Below are positions 33,901 through 46,400 of a stretch of 64,000 nucleotides of DNA, one piece after another. Both the position numbers and the translations under genes were made by a program. The DNA is from Membranipora membranacea. Taxonomy: Eukaryota; Bryozoa; Gymnolaemata; Cheilostomatida; Membraniporidae. The stretch is taken from NCBI GenBank assembly GCA_914767715.1, contig OU612070.1:17465025-17529024 (forward strand). The letters run 5' to 3'. The first letter of the stretch is position 1. Every line of letters begins with the position of its first letter. Under the pieces are notes generated by a model. It was not told where the DNA came from. It ran no database searches and worked only from the letters and a program-made list of their open reading frames with translations.

Positions 33901-35380
33901 TTTGTCCCTATCCTAATTTCATTTCTAGGTTTTTCATTCATGTTGTCTTTTGTGTAGCTCCTGGTTTCTTTCCGGGTTCCTGAAATATTTCAAGGTGAGC
34001 GTAGAAGGTGACCTATGATATTTTCTCCCAGGTATAGTTACTGTTTAGATAGACCTTATAGCTTTTAAAGCAATGTAGAGTAATGTCCATAGACTTAATA
34101 TATTTAGTATATTATGCCTATGGTTTTGTCAGAATGAATAATAAAAGGATGTATTTGTATTACAGTTAGGCGCTGTCAATCATACACATATCAGCTCGGA
34201 GGAGGCAACAAGAGAGTCACTACTTAAAGCCCACCTCAACAAGAGGATCGAGGAATTAACTCTGCAGTTCCAGCAGGCAGATAGCAGGTCTGTAGCCTAT
34301 CACGCCGAATGCCGGGCGTTAGGACGACGTCTCCAGATATCTAACAAAGCTAGAACTAAGGCTCAGGATGAGCTCACTCAGGCTAACTCCACCATCAGTC
34401 ATTTACAGGTCAGCCATTTTATTAGCTTGAGCTACATTACTTCCAAGTTTGTAATGGTACAAAGGCAATGAGCCCTTGACAAAACCACAAGGGAATAATA
34501 ATAATAATAATTTAATAATAATAATATATACTTTATTTATCCAACCAGTATATCATGTGATACCAATGAGGTTGAGATGTACATTATATGCATGAAATAA
34601 TCGTTCGTGTCGGGTAAAATTTTTTTGGTAAAAATATGATACTAAAGATGACAATAATACATTAAATTAGTTAAGCGTTCAAGTTTGTTACATACAAGAT
34701 TTAGAGAGCCACCACTCGCCGATGAAGGCAAGTCAAGCATGCTACCAGCGACCTCTTCCATTAAAAAATCTGAGTTAATAATGTTTACAGGATGAGTTGG
34801 TGACCACTAAGAAGAGTTATGATGCACAGTTGATGACGATGAGTGAAGCACTGGCCTCCATGAATGGTAATCTGGCCTCTCAACAAGACAATATAGAGGA
34901 ACTCAAAATACAGCTAAGAGTAAGTCATCGATACCTCTGTTCCCATCCTACCCTGTCCTATCCTTTACGGTTTTGTTGTCAAAAATAGCTCACATATGTA
35001 GGCATCTGCCATCGCTATAGGGAAAAAATTGCAAATACGATGTACGCACAACAAGCCATGAGATGTGTCTAGTATCAGCAAATATTCAGGATTATGTTCT
35101 CCGTTTGAATGCCAAACCTGTCCTCATAAAAATCTTCATCATTTCAGTACTCTAAGCGGCCTCTCCACCAAGGCTGGTTGATATTGTCCCTGGATCACCA
35201 AACCATGGCCACCGTGGCTTCACAGCAAACAAAGAACTGATCCTTGGATAAACTGTAGTACTCATGACTACCTATTTACAAAAAGCTTGATCTAAAGTTT
35301 TTCATATACTAATGGATGGACACCCTCTAATCACCACATTTTCTCTTCTATTTCAGAATGCAAAGAAAGGAAAGAAATAG
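24946..35380 (+). CDS. PPP1R21: PPP1R21 / KLRAQ-motif coiled-coil protein, FERRY complex subunit Fy-2 (19 exons, complete)
   Basis: Exons: 24946-24996, 25648-25716, 26158-26300, 26590-26734, 27155-27336, 27694-27788, 28179-28384, 28797-28898, 29411-29499, 29900-30084, 30490-30579, 31033-31160, 31674-31814, 32173-32367, 32880-33002, 33346-33378, 34166-34408, 34791-34919, 35357-35380. They total 2373 nt, 790 aa (human about 780), all in phase. The N-terminus has the KLRAQ-type motif as KLKAQ (KYRKLATEYAKLKAQ) and a long coiled coil. KIPFNDT and LNVPTHNRR match the family middle, and TESRESL with LEQEKEHWMLEAQL and the C-terminal TTKKSYDAQL block match the TTKRSYEDQ domain. The protein ends in a Lys-rich tail. 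In vertebrates it is a scaffold of the Rab5 effector FERRY complex linking early endosomes to mRNAs. Exon 16 is a 33-nt microexon. Intron 12 holds the donor-site array and intron 14 a long hairpin. Confidence 0.95.
25225..25549. mobile_element. 325-bp MITE with 19-bp perfect terminal inverted repeats, PPP1R21 intron 1
   Basis: CATTACAAAATAAAGTACA at 25225-25243 is repeated exactly as its reverse complement at 25531-25549. The interior (about 285 bp) is more GC-rich than the surrounding intron and encodes no transposase. Size, perfect inverted ends and lack of coding capacity fit a recently active miniature inverted-repeat element. A clear target-site duplication was not seen by eye. Confidence 0.7.
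31123..31440 (+). repeat. 38-bp tandem array carrying repeated 5' splice sites, PPP1R21 exon 12 / intron 12
   Basis: The last 38 bp of exon 12 plus its donor have been tandemly copied into the intron. Donor-like hexamers occur at 31161 (the genuine site, GTAAGT), 31199, 31244 (GTTAGT), 31282, 31320 and 31358. Spacings are 38, 45, 38, 38 and 38 bp, and degenerate copies follow to about 31440. Each unit repeats the exon end (CACTAGT...TATCAAAA) before the donor. Use of any downstream donor adds the in-frame codons GTA AGT CAC TAG, so it would truncate the protein right after exon 12. Confidence 0.85.
32741..32845. repeat. Near-perfect long hairpin (49/50-nt arms, 6-nt loop) in PPP1R21 intron 14
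   Basis: The left arm (32741-32789) and the right arm (32796-32845) are complementary with only about two differences; the loop is CTATGA. Its right end is 34 bases from the first base of exon 15 (32880), so it covers the likely branch-point region of that intron. Such a recent palindrome looks like a hairpin MITE or foldback. In RNA it would give a stable duplex of nearly 50 bp. Confidence 0.9.
34498..34533. repeat. ATA/TAA microsatellite, PPP1R21 intron 17
   Basis: A run of TAA/ATA triplets with one interruption (TTTAATAA). It is a simple sequence repeat with no coding content. Confidence 0.8.
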
Positions 35381-36515
35381 TCAGCATGATTCAGCATCCG
35401 CCCAATTGCTCACTCATATTTTATCTCGCTATTTTTTTGCACCTGCAATTTTTTTCCAATAACAACCAATGATCATTTTACTCAAATGAAATCTAACCAA
35501 AGTATAGTACAATTGAATGTAATGATTAGGTGTCATTATATCAATATGTGTCTTCCGTGTCATATATTTCCCAGCTTACACAAATTGCTCTAACTGGTGC
35601 TGAGAATATATTTGTGTTATAAATTAGCAGTAATATTTGACTTCACTGTTTTTTTATTCAATGCATGTTCAATTCTATTGAAAATATGAAGAATCATCAC
35701 TATTTTGTCATTTTCAAATTTTTTCAAAAATTTGTATTGTAATTTTTCTCTCCATTTTTGACTTTCACAACAGTATCCAACACTGAGCCTTCCTCGTCAC
35801 TGATTGTGGAAGTAATTACTTTTATCAATAGACATAAGTTTGATGGGTAATAAACAACGTATTACCAATTGATAATCTAACCTCTCAGATTTGTGTTGAC
35901 CTTCTGCATAGAATCTTGTTCCTTCTTATTTGAGTATTCATTCAGCAAGAGCTCAACCAGTGACAGAACATATTTTATTGATTAAGAAATACCTGATATC
36001 AAAATATGTCTTGAGTGATGCTGTTGGGTTGTGGTGTGTCACAGTCGTATGTGACAGCACACTATCTTGAACATGTCTCATGGCACACAGGGCCAAAGTT
36101 GAGAAGACATTGGTAGGGGAGGCAAAACTGCTTCAGGGCATGAATGAATATATAAATAGTGAACGAAAAATATCCAAATGAGCTGATCCTGACATGGAAT
36201 ATTCAATATTATATGTGTAACAAGGCACACTATTTAGAATTCTAGGGGTGGCAAGGAGGCACTGCCTCCCCAGAACTTCAGGCCTGAGACACATGAAGAT
36301 AAGATCAACATCGATTGAATACACCTGTATTTTCAGGTGCTTTTTTATAACTGGCAAACCAATAACTCTTTGCTGGTTATTCCGAATTCAGGTTAATGAA
36401 TCACAACAGGGGGTTTGTCCAACACTTTCAGATCAAAACAAACTTGATTAACATAGAGATGACAGTTGGCCTGATTTGCAGTTTTGTATTATAGATAGAA
36501 GAGAGTGGATAGGAG
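35381..36515. other. PPP1R21 3' trailer and intergenic DNA
   Basis: T-rich sequence after the PPP1R21 stop contains AATAAA at about 35849, a plausible polyadenylation signal. No further gene is supported until the small two-exon frame at 36516. Confidence 0.45.
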
Positions 36516-36850
36516 ATGCAGCGCAAAATAGAGCCATCACCACCAGGACAATACAGACCAGCACCGACTACTAAAGTAATTCATCATTTTTACATAACAT
36601 ACACTACTATATATAATATATATAAAAAAACTGAGTCTACTATGGGTGAAAATAAGATTCTAGAATTTACCGAATAATGATGTTGTTTATATATAGAGAG
36701 AGATAAAAGTCTGAATCAAATTCTGACGGGTCAAGGTCACAGGTAAGGTCAAGGCCAAACCAAAAAAAAAAAGATTTACACGAAAATGCTTTTGTTAGAG
36801 GAGGAAAATATGCTATTATTGATGACCATTTCAAAAGATATGGCACTTAA
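36516..36850 (+). CDS. Putative two-exon microprotein (about 66 aa), unrecognised
   Basis: Exon A (36516-36575) starts at an ATG preceded by an in-frame TAG two codons earlier. It encodes a basic, proline-rich start (MQRKIEPSPPGQYRP) and ends at GTAATT. Exon B (36710-36850) follows an AAAAG acceptor, joins in phase 0 and encodes a Ser/Arg/Lys-rich stretch, then HENAFVRGGKYAIIDDHFKR and a stop at 36848-36850. The amino-acid texture is far more protein-like than chance AT-rich frames nearby. The acceptor is poor in pyrimidines and the internal GTAAGG at 36743 could act as a donor, so the exact splicing is uncertain. I do not recognise the family. It sits between the convergent PPP1R21 and PKD genes. 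Confidence 0.35.
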
Positions 36851-37486
36851 AAAAGTTTGGCCTTCCAGCTGATCGTGACATATCAACATACAAAATACAA
36901 CAGGACAAGCGGTGTTGGACAAAGCCATTTGTAGGAAATATGAAGAATTGAACAACATTTAGATAGAGCGTTTCAAAATTGGTCAGACAATAGAACATGA
37001 ATGGGTATGTATATGGATAAATATAGGTATATGTAAATTACATCTATAAAAAGACAACAGACATCAAATGCTAAAATCATTTTGACTAAAATTTTATAAT
37101 CTCTAAACACTGAATTATGAATAAATGACCCACAACGGCAGCACAAAAAATGTACCAAAAAACTGTGGTTCTCTCAATGACTAAGAATATTATGAACTGC
37201 CAAAAATACAGATGTACTCTAAAAATGTACATATCATACAAAAAAATGCATTTTGTCAGCTTTCCAATCAACATGTGCCCTGGTGATCACGTTACACTAC
37301 TTTGCGTGTGAAAGTACAGTGAACAAAGACTCTCCATAACACTGAGCTCAATACAATGCATTACTAAAAATTCCATTTTGTCATTTAGGAGTTGTGCTCT
37401 TTGACAATTGGATAAAATAAAGGGGACAAATCCTATCATATCTTATGGCTATTATTATGATTGGCAAGTGAATATCACCTAAGTAT

Positions 37487-40400
37487 TCAGATGCTTTCCG
37501 TGAAGGAGTCCTGATGTTGATAGATGAAGTTAGATCTACCAATGTTGTTACCGTCGATCTCTTCTCCTCCCGTATGTCCGAGTTCTCGCCATGTCGGATG
37601 ATTGTGAGCCCTTCGGAAGCTCTGCCACCGAGCGTCGTCGCTCTCGTGTGTCAGATAGCGACGACCGACCAGCTCTTCCAGCTTACGCATATCACACCAT
37701 GTACGATAATCCTATAGTAGCAATAATTAAATCATCATTAGAGGGAAAGGACAAAAAATTACCAATTGTCTCATTTTATACCTTCTCTTGATTGCAGGAT
37801 TAAACTTTAGGTGGTCACATCAATTCCCTATTTTGGATACTAAGGCTTATTGTGTTATTAAGCTCTGTCTAAAATTATATGATACAAAGAGTAGCCTTCT
37901 CTAACTCCTTGATTACACCTTACATTTATGGTAGGATTAAACTTGGGGTTCCTATTTTGGATACTAATGCTAACTGAATTATTTCAAGTACTATCTAAAA
38001 GAGTTATATTGCTGATATGAAATATATAACCTCAGCTCTATCAGAGTTCATTTGAATACGCGGACAAGTCATGTAACGCCCCCTCACAGGTTCACTTACC
38101 TGTAACCATATGTGAGATAGGGATTTATCCACACTGTAACGTTTTCTTATCTTGATTTGTAAGAGATTGTTTATTAGATCTATTGCTTCTGGTGAGATTT
38201 CTTTCCAGGGGTTTGGCGGGTACATGAAGGCGGCATTTCTAATCTGGTCTGTGATGTCCTCTTCTTCATTAAATGGGAATGTTCCTGACAAGCTGTAATC
38301 AGAGTAGTTCATAAGTTATCATATATATATACTTCTATTTGATAATAATATAATATAATAAATATAATAATAATATGAACTTCATTGAACTGATCAGTGC
38401 AGGGAAGCAAATAAGATCATGTTTAACAAAGTTACTGCTTACCACACACAAAGATTGAAATGGTAGAATTAGGTGCCACAAAAAGTTCTCACTTATTATA
38501 ACTATGGTTCTGAATCAAATGATCATCATCAAATACAGTTCTTTTTATTCCGTAATACCACTTCTCATTTGAAACTGAAATGGTTTACGTGCAAAGGTAT
38601 CAATCACTCTGCAACGGAAATGCTAATATTAGCAGAAAAACAAACTGTCCAGTACAGATTGTAGTTTGAGATGTTTATGTTTATGTGTGTTTAATTTATA
38701 TTTTGGTCACCTCATAACTAACAACACTCGGATTGAATTTAATACTGAAATCAACATATAAAAGGGAGTTACCCATCCTTTGGCCATGGAGTGATAACTT
38801 TCAAATTGAAACATGCTCAGCTTGTACAAACTTACCTAACATATATTATGACACCACATGACCACATGTCTAATGATCTGTTATATCCCTTCTCCTTCAA
38901 TACTTCAGGAGCTGTAATATGACAAAAGTTCGAGTCATTTAGAAGTTGGAAAAAAACTTCTACCCATTTGCTGCAGCTTAGGATCTATGTCAGAAGTATG
39001 GCAAGTTTTGGAAACTGCACAGATTTAAATGTAATATAAATACAAATAGGAAATGGTAGGGAACAGAAATCTATGAGGTAGTGTTATACATATCCATTGT
39101 AAAGAGGCTGTATAAAGAAAAGAACCTTTAGGTTTCCATAAAGCCACCTTCACGCATGATTGGTGATTAGGTTTGGTCATGACAGATACATACAAGCACC
39201 TGTTGTTGGTATGACCCAAGAGACAACTTCAACCTACCAGACCAATGGGATATCATGGTAGCTTGTAACTTACATTATTGACTTACTAGCTGCAGGTACA
39301 AAGTATAAATATATAACTTACCTAGGTAAGCTGGTGTGCCAACAATTGACCTACGGAATGACGACTCCCCGATAATTCTGGCAAACCCGAAGTCGCACAG
39401 TTTTATACGAGGGAATAGATTAGCATCACTAGATAATAAGACGTTCTCAGGCTTCAAGTCACAATGCACTATGTGTTTAGAATGTAGATACTTCAGCGCA
39501 CACAGTATCTAGAAAAATGAGTTTAACATATTATGAATTAAAATGAAATTGAAATGAATCGATGAAATCAAATTGATTAATTAATTAATTAAACATACTT
39601 GTGTGAAATTTAGGTGAGGGAGCTATGACGAGTCAGTTTATTTAAAAAATTTGCTTTCAATTTAGAATTTTGTAATGAGGTGGAATCATATAATATATAT
39701 ACAATATACAATATATATATATATAAAGTTTCAACTTTTATTGGGGCAATTATTACACTGACGTATGTATGATAAATATTGTATCATTTTCATAATCAAA
39801 TTATTTGTTGCTATGCTCTGTTATCACAAAATTTACCATTGAATTGTATGAAATGTGCTTAAATCTTTACTAGAACAATTCATTCAAAAAGCATGCTGAT
39901 TGTTGGCCTCACAAAACTTTCTCAGGCTGGCCCGGCGTTTGAGTAAAACAAAGCGACCTTAGGGATATTGAGCAAAACAATAGGGGGTTCGTCCTGAAGG
40001 AGCATTTGTGCACATAAGGTTTTTAGTCTAGGTGTGCATATTCTTATTTCTCTTGATCCATATGTTTTCAATAAAGACCACCCTGACTTCTGGGTTAATG
40101 ATGCAAAGTTTGGCCTGGATCAACTTTTGCTTTCTCCCCAAGGCCTTACCATGTGCAAATATTTTCGACCCCTGCACAAGATTATTCAAATTACACCTCA
40201 GTGATCTTGAACACCAGTCCTAGCTTGAAAGAATCACTTCCACATTAACAGATTGTGACAGTCATTGTCGCTACCCAATCATCCTAGAATGCAGCTTTGA
40301 CAAGGAATTCCCTGGATTATCAGCTTATTCTCATTTATTGCATTATGGGAGACACATGCACTTGTTCTATTGTATGAGGTCCTAACAATTAGTTGTTTGG

Positions 40401-43400
40401 TGGTCCTTAATCTGACACAATGGCTGGCAATAGCTTTTTGATGGCACCATTGTTATGAAAGATTGACAAGCTATTATCCTCCCACCATGGTGGTCCCTGT
40501 CACCACCTTACTGCTATAAACAATTGCCTGCCAGTAAACTTGGTGGGTGGTCTTTAATGCAAAAAAAAATCCCAAGATACAACAGTCTGGAATTCCCAGG
40601 CAGATCAGGTGCATTATGGGAAAATGTTGAATATGCTTTATCCAAGGATTGCTTTATCATAGCCTGTCCTGACACGCTTTGTTTTGTCCCCCCCCCCCAC
40701 AATAAAGCTTGTCAAGACAGGCTAGCTTTATCATTGCACTGCTAGCTGATGAATATAATTTAATGATGTGAAAAAGATACAATAAATATCTGGATAGTTA
40801 CCTGTGAGATGAGATATTTAGTAATTCTCTCTGTAAGGCGACCTCTTGGACTACTAAGGATCATTTCTAACATATCACCGCTCAACTTCTCCATCACAAC
40901 AAATATCCTCTCAGGTGTCTCAAACATTCTCTCAAGGTTCACCACCGCAGGATGGTTCAGATTCTAAAGAAAATTAGATCACAAATTCTAAATCAATTTA
41001 ACTTAGAGTTACAGGATTCATCATAAATCTGGTTTTAGAGAGCTTATTTGGCGGATTCCTGCAAGTTAACTTTTGGGGGAAAAACCCGTCACCAGTGGTG
41101 GGGGAACAGCAGCAGAAGGTTTGATACAGTCCGTTTTTAAATGTTGGATAGAGATGTACCACAGTCTATGGTCAACTTATGAGGGGGGGGAGGTTAATTT
41201 ATCCTCCGCGGTCTGATCTCCGTCTGAATTAAACTTCAAATAAGGTGCAAAAATACACATAAGGCATAAATCTGCACTTACATGCAACATGCTGACTTCA
41301 TTTTTAAGTTGTTGCTCCTGTTTTGTGGGGAAGCGTAGTTTATCGATGACCTTGATGGCAACCTCTCGATGCGTTCTGCGGTGATGACCTCCATATACTA
41401 TACCAAACTGTCCACTACCGAGTACATCGTCAGGATTAATCTGAAACACCTGACTGATATCCACACTAGTCAGCTCATCGGGCTCGGTGTTCTGCTCCGG
41501 CACGACCTGGTTAGCCTGTGAGCTTTCTCCTGTAATACCATAAAATACTCATAAATACTAGTACTTAACTTATACAATGTAACTTGTACTTGTATTTTTT
41601 AATAGACTATCCAATTCTATCTTCATGTCTTGCATGAGTGATACTGTGATGGTAAATATAATAAACTCTAAAAACTCTAAACTCATCTTACACAGATAAG
41701 CTTGTTGGTAGAAAGCAGGATACAAATTGGCTAAAAAAATTTTAATTTGCAGATCTTAATTTAAATGATTTTGAAACTTTGTATGTACAGTAATAACTGA
41801 TACAGAATTTAAACTCCAAATCACATAATTGGCAAAAGAATCATCATACTTTATTATTATTGGTAGTATTGTGAGTAGCATCATTTTAGAGCATTTGATA
41901 GCATAGCTAACCCATATAAAGAGCTATATTTAGTAAGTATGTGTGGTATGTTGTATTAGCGGTATGTACTAAAATAACAGAGAGAGAAACAAGGAGTAAA
42001 TGAAAGGCATTGATTGGTTGGTGTCATCGCTATTATTACAAATGCACTAGGCTCTCAATTTGCAATAAATAAGTAATATCATGAAATCTAAGTCCAAATC
42101 AATGGTATGATGTGACGTTGTTGAGTGTAAAGTTGTACTGCTTCCTTGCGTGACAAATTTTTTTTCTAGGCACTCTAGCTAGCAATAGTGTAAGGTCAGT
42201 ATCTGTTGTTACACGAATACACAACTAGTGTGTCCCAGTATCACACACGTCAAATGCTTATATCATCAGCTAATACCTCAATAATCATGATTTTGGTGGG
42301 AGAAGAGGATGTCACATTTCGTGATATTTGTTGCAATGGGCCACCAAAAAGTGATCCTTACACAATTTTAGGGTGTGGCCAGTTTGAGACGCCTCAAAGT
42401 TTCAAATGGACGCTCCATACTCTCTGACACCTATTGGAGCCACCATAAAATTTATATGACATACAACATTGCTCATTCCTAGAATGAGTTGTGTGTTTTC
42501 AATTATATCAAGTCCAACATTTTTACCTGATCTCTCTCAGATTTTTGTATTCAATCATGCATTATAGGATATACCACAGACGCATTCCGGCGGTAAAATG
42601 ATAAAATCTTACCCATCTGAACGCTAGATTTAGGAGTAACGGGCATGAGGGCTTGTCGTAGAGCGTGCTCCCATGTGTGAGCTATGTCATTTCCTACACC
42701 ACTTTCAGATGAGGCCACGCCTCCACTATCCTCACCCACATACAAAGATAGACCATCTACAACAACAATACACAATATATAAATATATATATGGTACATG
42801 TGACATTTGCTCAGCGATTCTCAGAAACAAACAATGTGACACAAAGTCATGCTTGTTTATTGTTTGTCGCTCTTATGGACCTTGGTACTTTTGTGCAGCC
42901 TCATTTAGAAGTCATATATATGACCATAGGCTATTTTCAGTATATATATATATGATGGTGGGCAGATTCCCTGGTCAGGAAGAGAGTTGGTGAATGTGTG
43001 TCAATAAACTTTGTCCCATCTCATTATTTACATGGCAAATTGTGACATTAGATACACCAAAACAATATTGATTGAAATTTGAAATGAAGTTAAATCTTCA
43101 ACATCCCAGCTATGATCGCTTACTTTTGATCATTGATAAATAATTTATATACTCTTGAATTGGTGAAATCTTAGTTTTTCTCCATAGCCTATTGCATAGT
43201 TTGTTCTATAGTGTAATAGTGTTTCAACTTTGCTGAAAGCTTAGAGTTGAATTCCATCATCCATCTTAAAAGAATGCTGTTCGGGAATGTTCGATAATGG
43301 AAAGCCCCTACCAACAGCATATTATATGCGGGTATTTACACATTTAATGGCCTTGATAGATACAAGGCTAATGTTGGTGTGAAAGGCTGTGTTGTTTTGT

Positions 43401-46400
43401 GACTTACAAGAAATACCTACCCAAGCCACCGATTGTAATTTAATATTTTTGTACAAGCAACTTTTGCTAAGAAGAAAGACAAATGGATAATAGCTTGTAA
43501 ATTGATCCCAAGGCAGCATACAGGAATACCCGATGGTAAATAATTCAGTATACCCCGGAGGGGATAGCCATTGATCTCAGTCATATTCTTTAACACTACT
43601 TAGCCCACTTTTAAGATAAGGGGCATCTATGTTACATCCCGATAGATCTGGAGAACTCAGGTACTCAGGAATACCTGGCTTATGTCAAAAGCACTTTTTA
43701 TTAATTTATTAGTTATTCTGCCTACAGACCTACAGGAATCAGTATTGGGCATTTATAGAGCTAACACCAATAACCTATACTTACCTAACCTAACCTAGCT
43801 CCAACAAAACCCTAGACGGATAGATTTATTTCCTCGAAACAAGGATTTAAAAATTGTGGTCACGTGAACTTTATAATGAGTGGACAAATCACCAACATTT
43901 GAAAAGCTCTCTGTAGCTCAACATTCAACATAGTAAACATAGTTTTGTAGCTTTCATGATCTATGGAGAAAGTACTAATATTTAAAAAAAAAAAAGATTT
44001 CTCATTATATACTTTGCAAAAAAATTAATTGATTAGTAATGGACATACTTTGCATGTTGATGGTGAACACAGGTGGACCTCTACCATCAGGGCCCTGTCT
44101 CTGTCCGGCTAATTCATCGATAGACTGGATATCGCTTAGTAACATCTCCTTATAATATCGAGATGACGAGTCGTCGTTAAATAGTGTGATGGCCTTAGTG
44201 TCTAATCTCCAGTAATGTCTCTTACGCTGTACAAAACAGAACAGAACATAATCAACATAAGTCCAAGTTAGTGATACATGCTATCCATATGATGGACAAA
44301 TGATGCAGCATTGGTCTGATTTGAAGACGAAACTGCAACTTCTGCCAAAAAATTACTCTTAGTTAGCAATTATGAAGGAGCACATGTCATGAAGCGAAGT
44401 CAGAAGACTACAGTAGGACTACAGTATGACATCCAACACTGACACCCTGACACACAGGCCCGCCAAATAACTTGGTAACCTCATCCTTCTATAGCAAGGT
44501 TGAACTAAGGAGTACTCCTTTGATTTTTCCTAAGTTTAAGTTTGATTAACCTAATAACCACCGTTCAAACCTCAACACATTAGACCAGGAACTACGCCGA
44601 GCAGGAACTTAGCCAGCCAAGAGATTAGAGCTTCATGTCAATCATCAGAAACTGCCTTCCTGCTTATACAGGGCAAGGACAGAGAAGTACCACACAGCGG
44701 AGGTACATCCATGTACCCGTAACCCGTGTGCTAATGTGCGCATATACATTTGTAGGTACAGGATTGTCCCAGTAATGGGTCTCAAAGTAACTCATAGATA
44801 GAGAAACCAACAAACAGCATGTGTTCCCAAACTTACCGCTGTATCCTTGTTAGTATAGTGTACCATCCAGCCTTCTCTTATAGTCTTAGATCCGGTCTTT
44901 TTGGTGTGTTTGACTGATTGCACCACCCTCATCAATGGAATGTTCAAACTGGTCACAGGGCTAAAACAAATTTTCGATAAACGTAATTCATTGCGACTTT
45001 AATCGACAATATAAATAAGTATGGAAGTCAAGTATAGCGGTTCCTGTTAGTTAAGTCAAAAGTTTTTTAAGAAGTTTTCCCTTTCTGAAATTAGGTTGAG
45101 TAAGGTAGACAGAAAGAAGACAGTGATATCAAGGTATATCGATTTGGTTGTTTGGTCTCTATCAATGTGCTGTGGAGTTTTCTAAGGGATTTTATAAGGG
45201 GTTTTCTAGGGGGTTTTCTAGGATTTTCTAAGGGGTTTTCTAAGGATCTTCTCGTGAATCATCTAAGATGTTTGTCCTACCTGAGGTTAGGTTTGGATGT
45301 TGACTCATCATCTGGAGTTGTCACCTCATTCTCTTTGTCTTCTCTCTCCTCGTCCAAACTCATGGCATCTAGAGCGCTGTCATTGTCTAGCAGCGCATCT
45401 CCTACATCACTTCCTGTTTCCGATAGGCCACTACCACCGGCCGGAGAGCCCATGCACTCATTGGGTACCCGGTCAACACATTTTTTATGGCAGTTGAATT
45501 TACAGTCTGAAATATAGTTGTAGCCCTATAATTGTATCGAACAAATAATTGAAGCTCACGGCCCAAAGTCAAAATTTTTAGTATACATATATTTTATTCA
45601 AAATAACAACTTCAATTTAAAGACTATTTTGAGTTACGAAATGTTTGAAGAACTGCAGACTAGCCAATTTCATTTTAGTAAGTGATTGAACGTTGCAACA
45701 CTTTCAACTTTAAAACAAGAGTCTGTTACAAAGGACGCTGAGATGCCTTATGCTACTATTAATCTGCATATTGGGTAGGTTTTAGAGATTACAGGCTAAG
45801 ATACAGAGTCACACAAAATTGAAATGTAACCCAGGTTTTGTGTCGCCGCATGAGTTTATTCTGTGTGGACATTCAGATACATACCTTTGCATTGAACGCC
45901 TTGTCTAAATAATCCCTTGAGGAGTTTTCTGCAGTGTTGGCACTGTGTTGGCCTTGTATAGTTGTGTATTACGAATGTATGTGGTACTTTGATCTTACTG
46001 GCGTATTGTCGATCAACCCATACAGGTCTACCTGTATATATCTTTCTGCTACTTTCTCCAGAGCCAGGAGTAGACATGGTGGATGTTAGAGGATGAGTGG
46101 TCTACAACAAGGAAGAGAGAAGGAAAAATTAATTTGATTTATTGCCAGTAATAATTATAGTTATGCTTCAATCATCCTCATAAACAAACAATGACACTGG
46201 TCTAGTGTTGTGGTAATTGTTTGTGGAATGAGAGGACGTCTTCCTCTATAGGCTTGGTAACCAGCCTATCAATTAGAAGGTACCAGCAAACCGAATGCCA
46301 TCACAAAAATACTTTTCGTTCAGAAGAACCGTTGGAGACTTTGGTAAGGCCAACAATAACCATAACATTGCATGAATTCAATGCATGATCATTATTCTCA

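Noticed and set aside
36133-36451. ORFs on both strands after PPP1R21
   Set aside because: Neither has splice context or recognisable protein texture. They lie in the presumed 3' region.
45152-45517. 121-codon plus-strand ORF
   Set aside because: It is antisense to PKD exon 6 and reads through the adjacent minisatellite.
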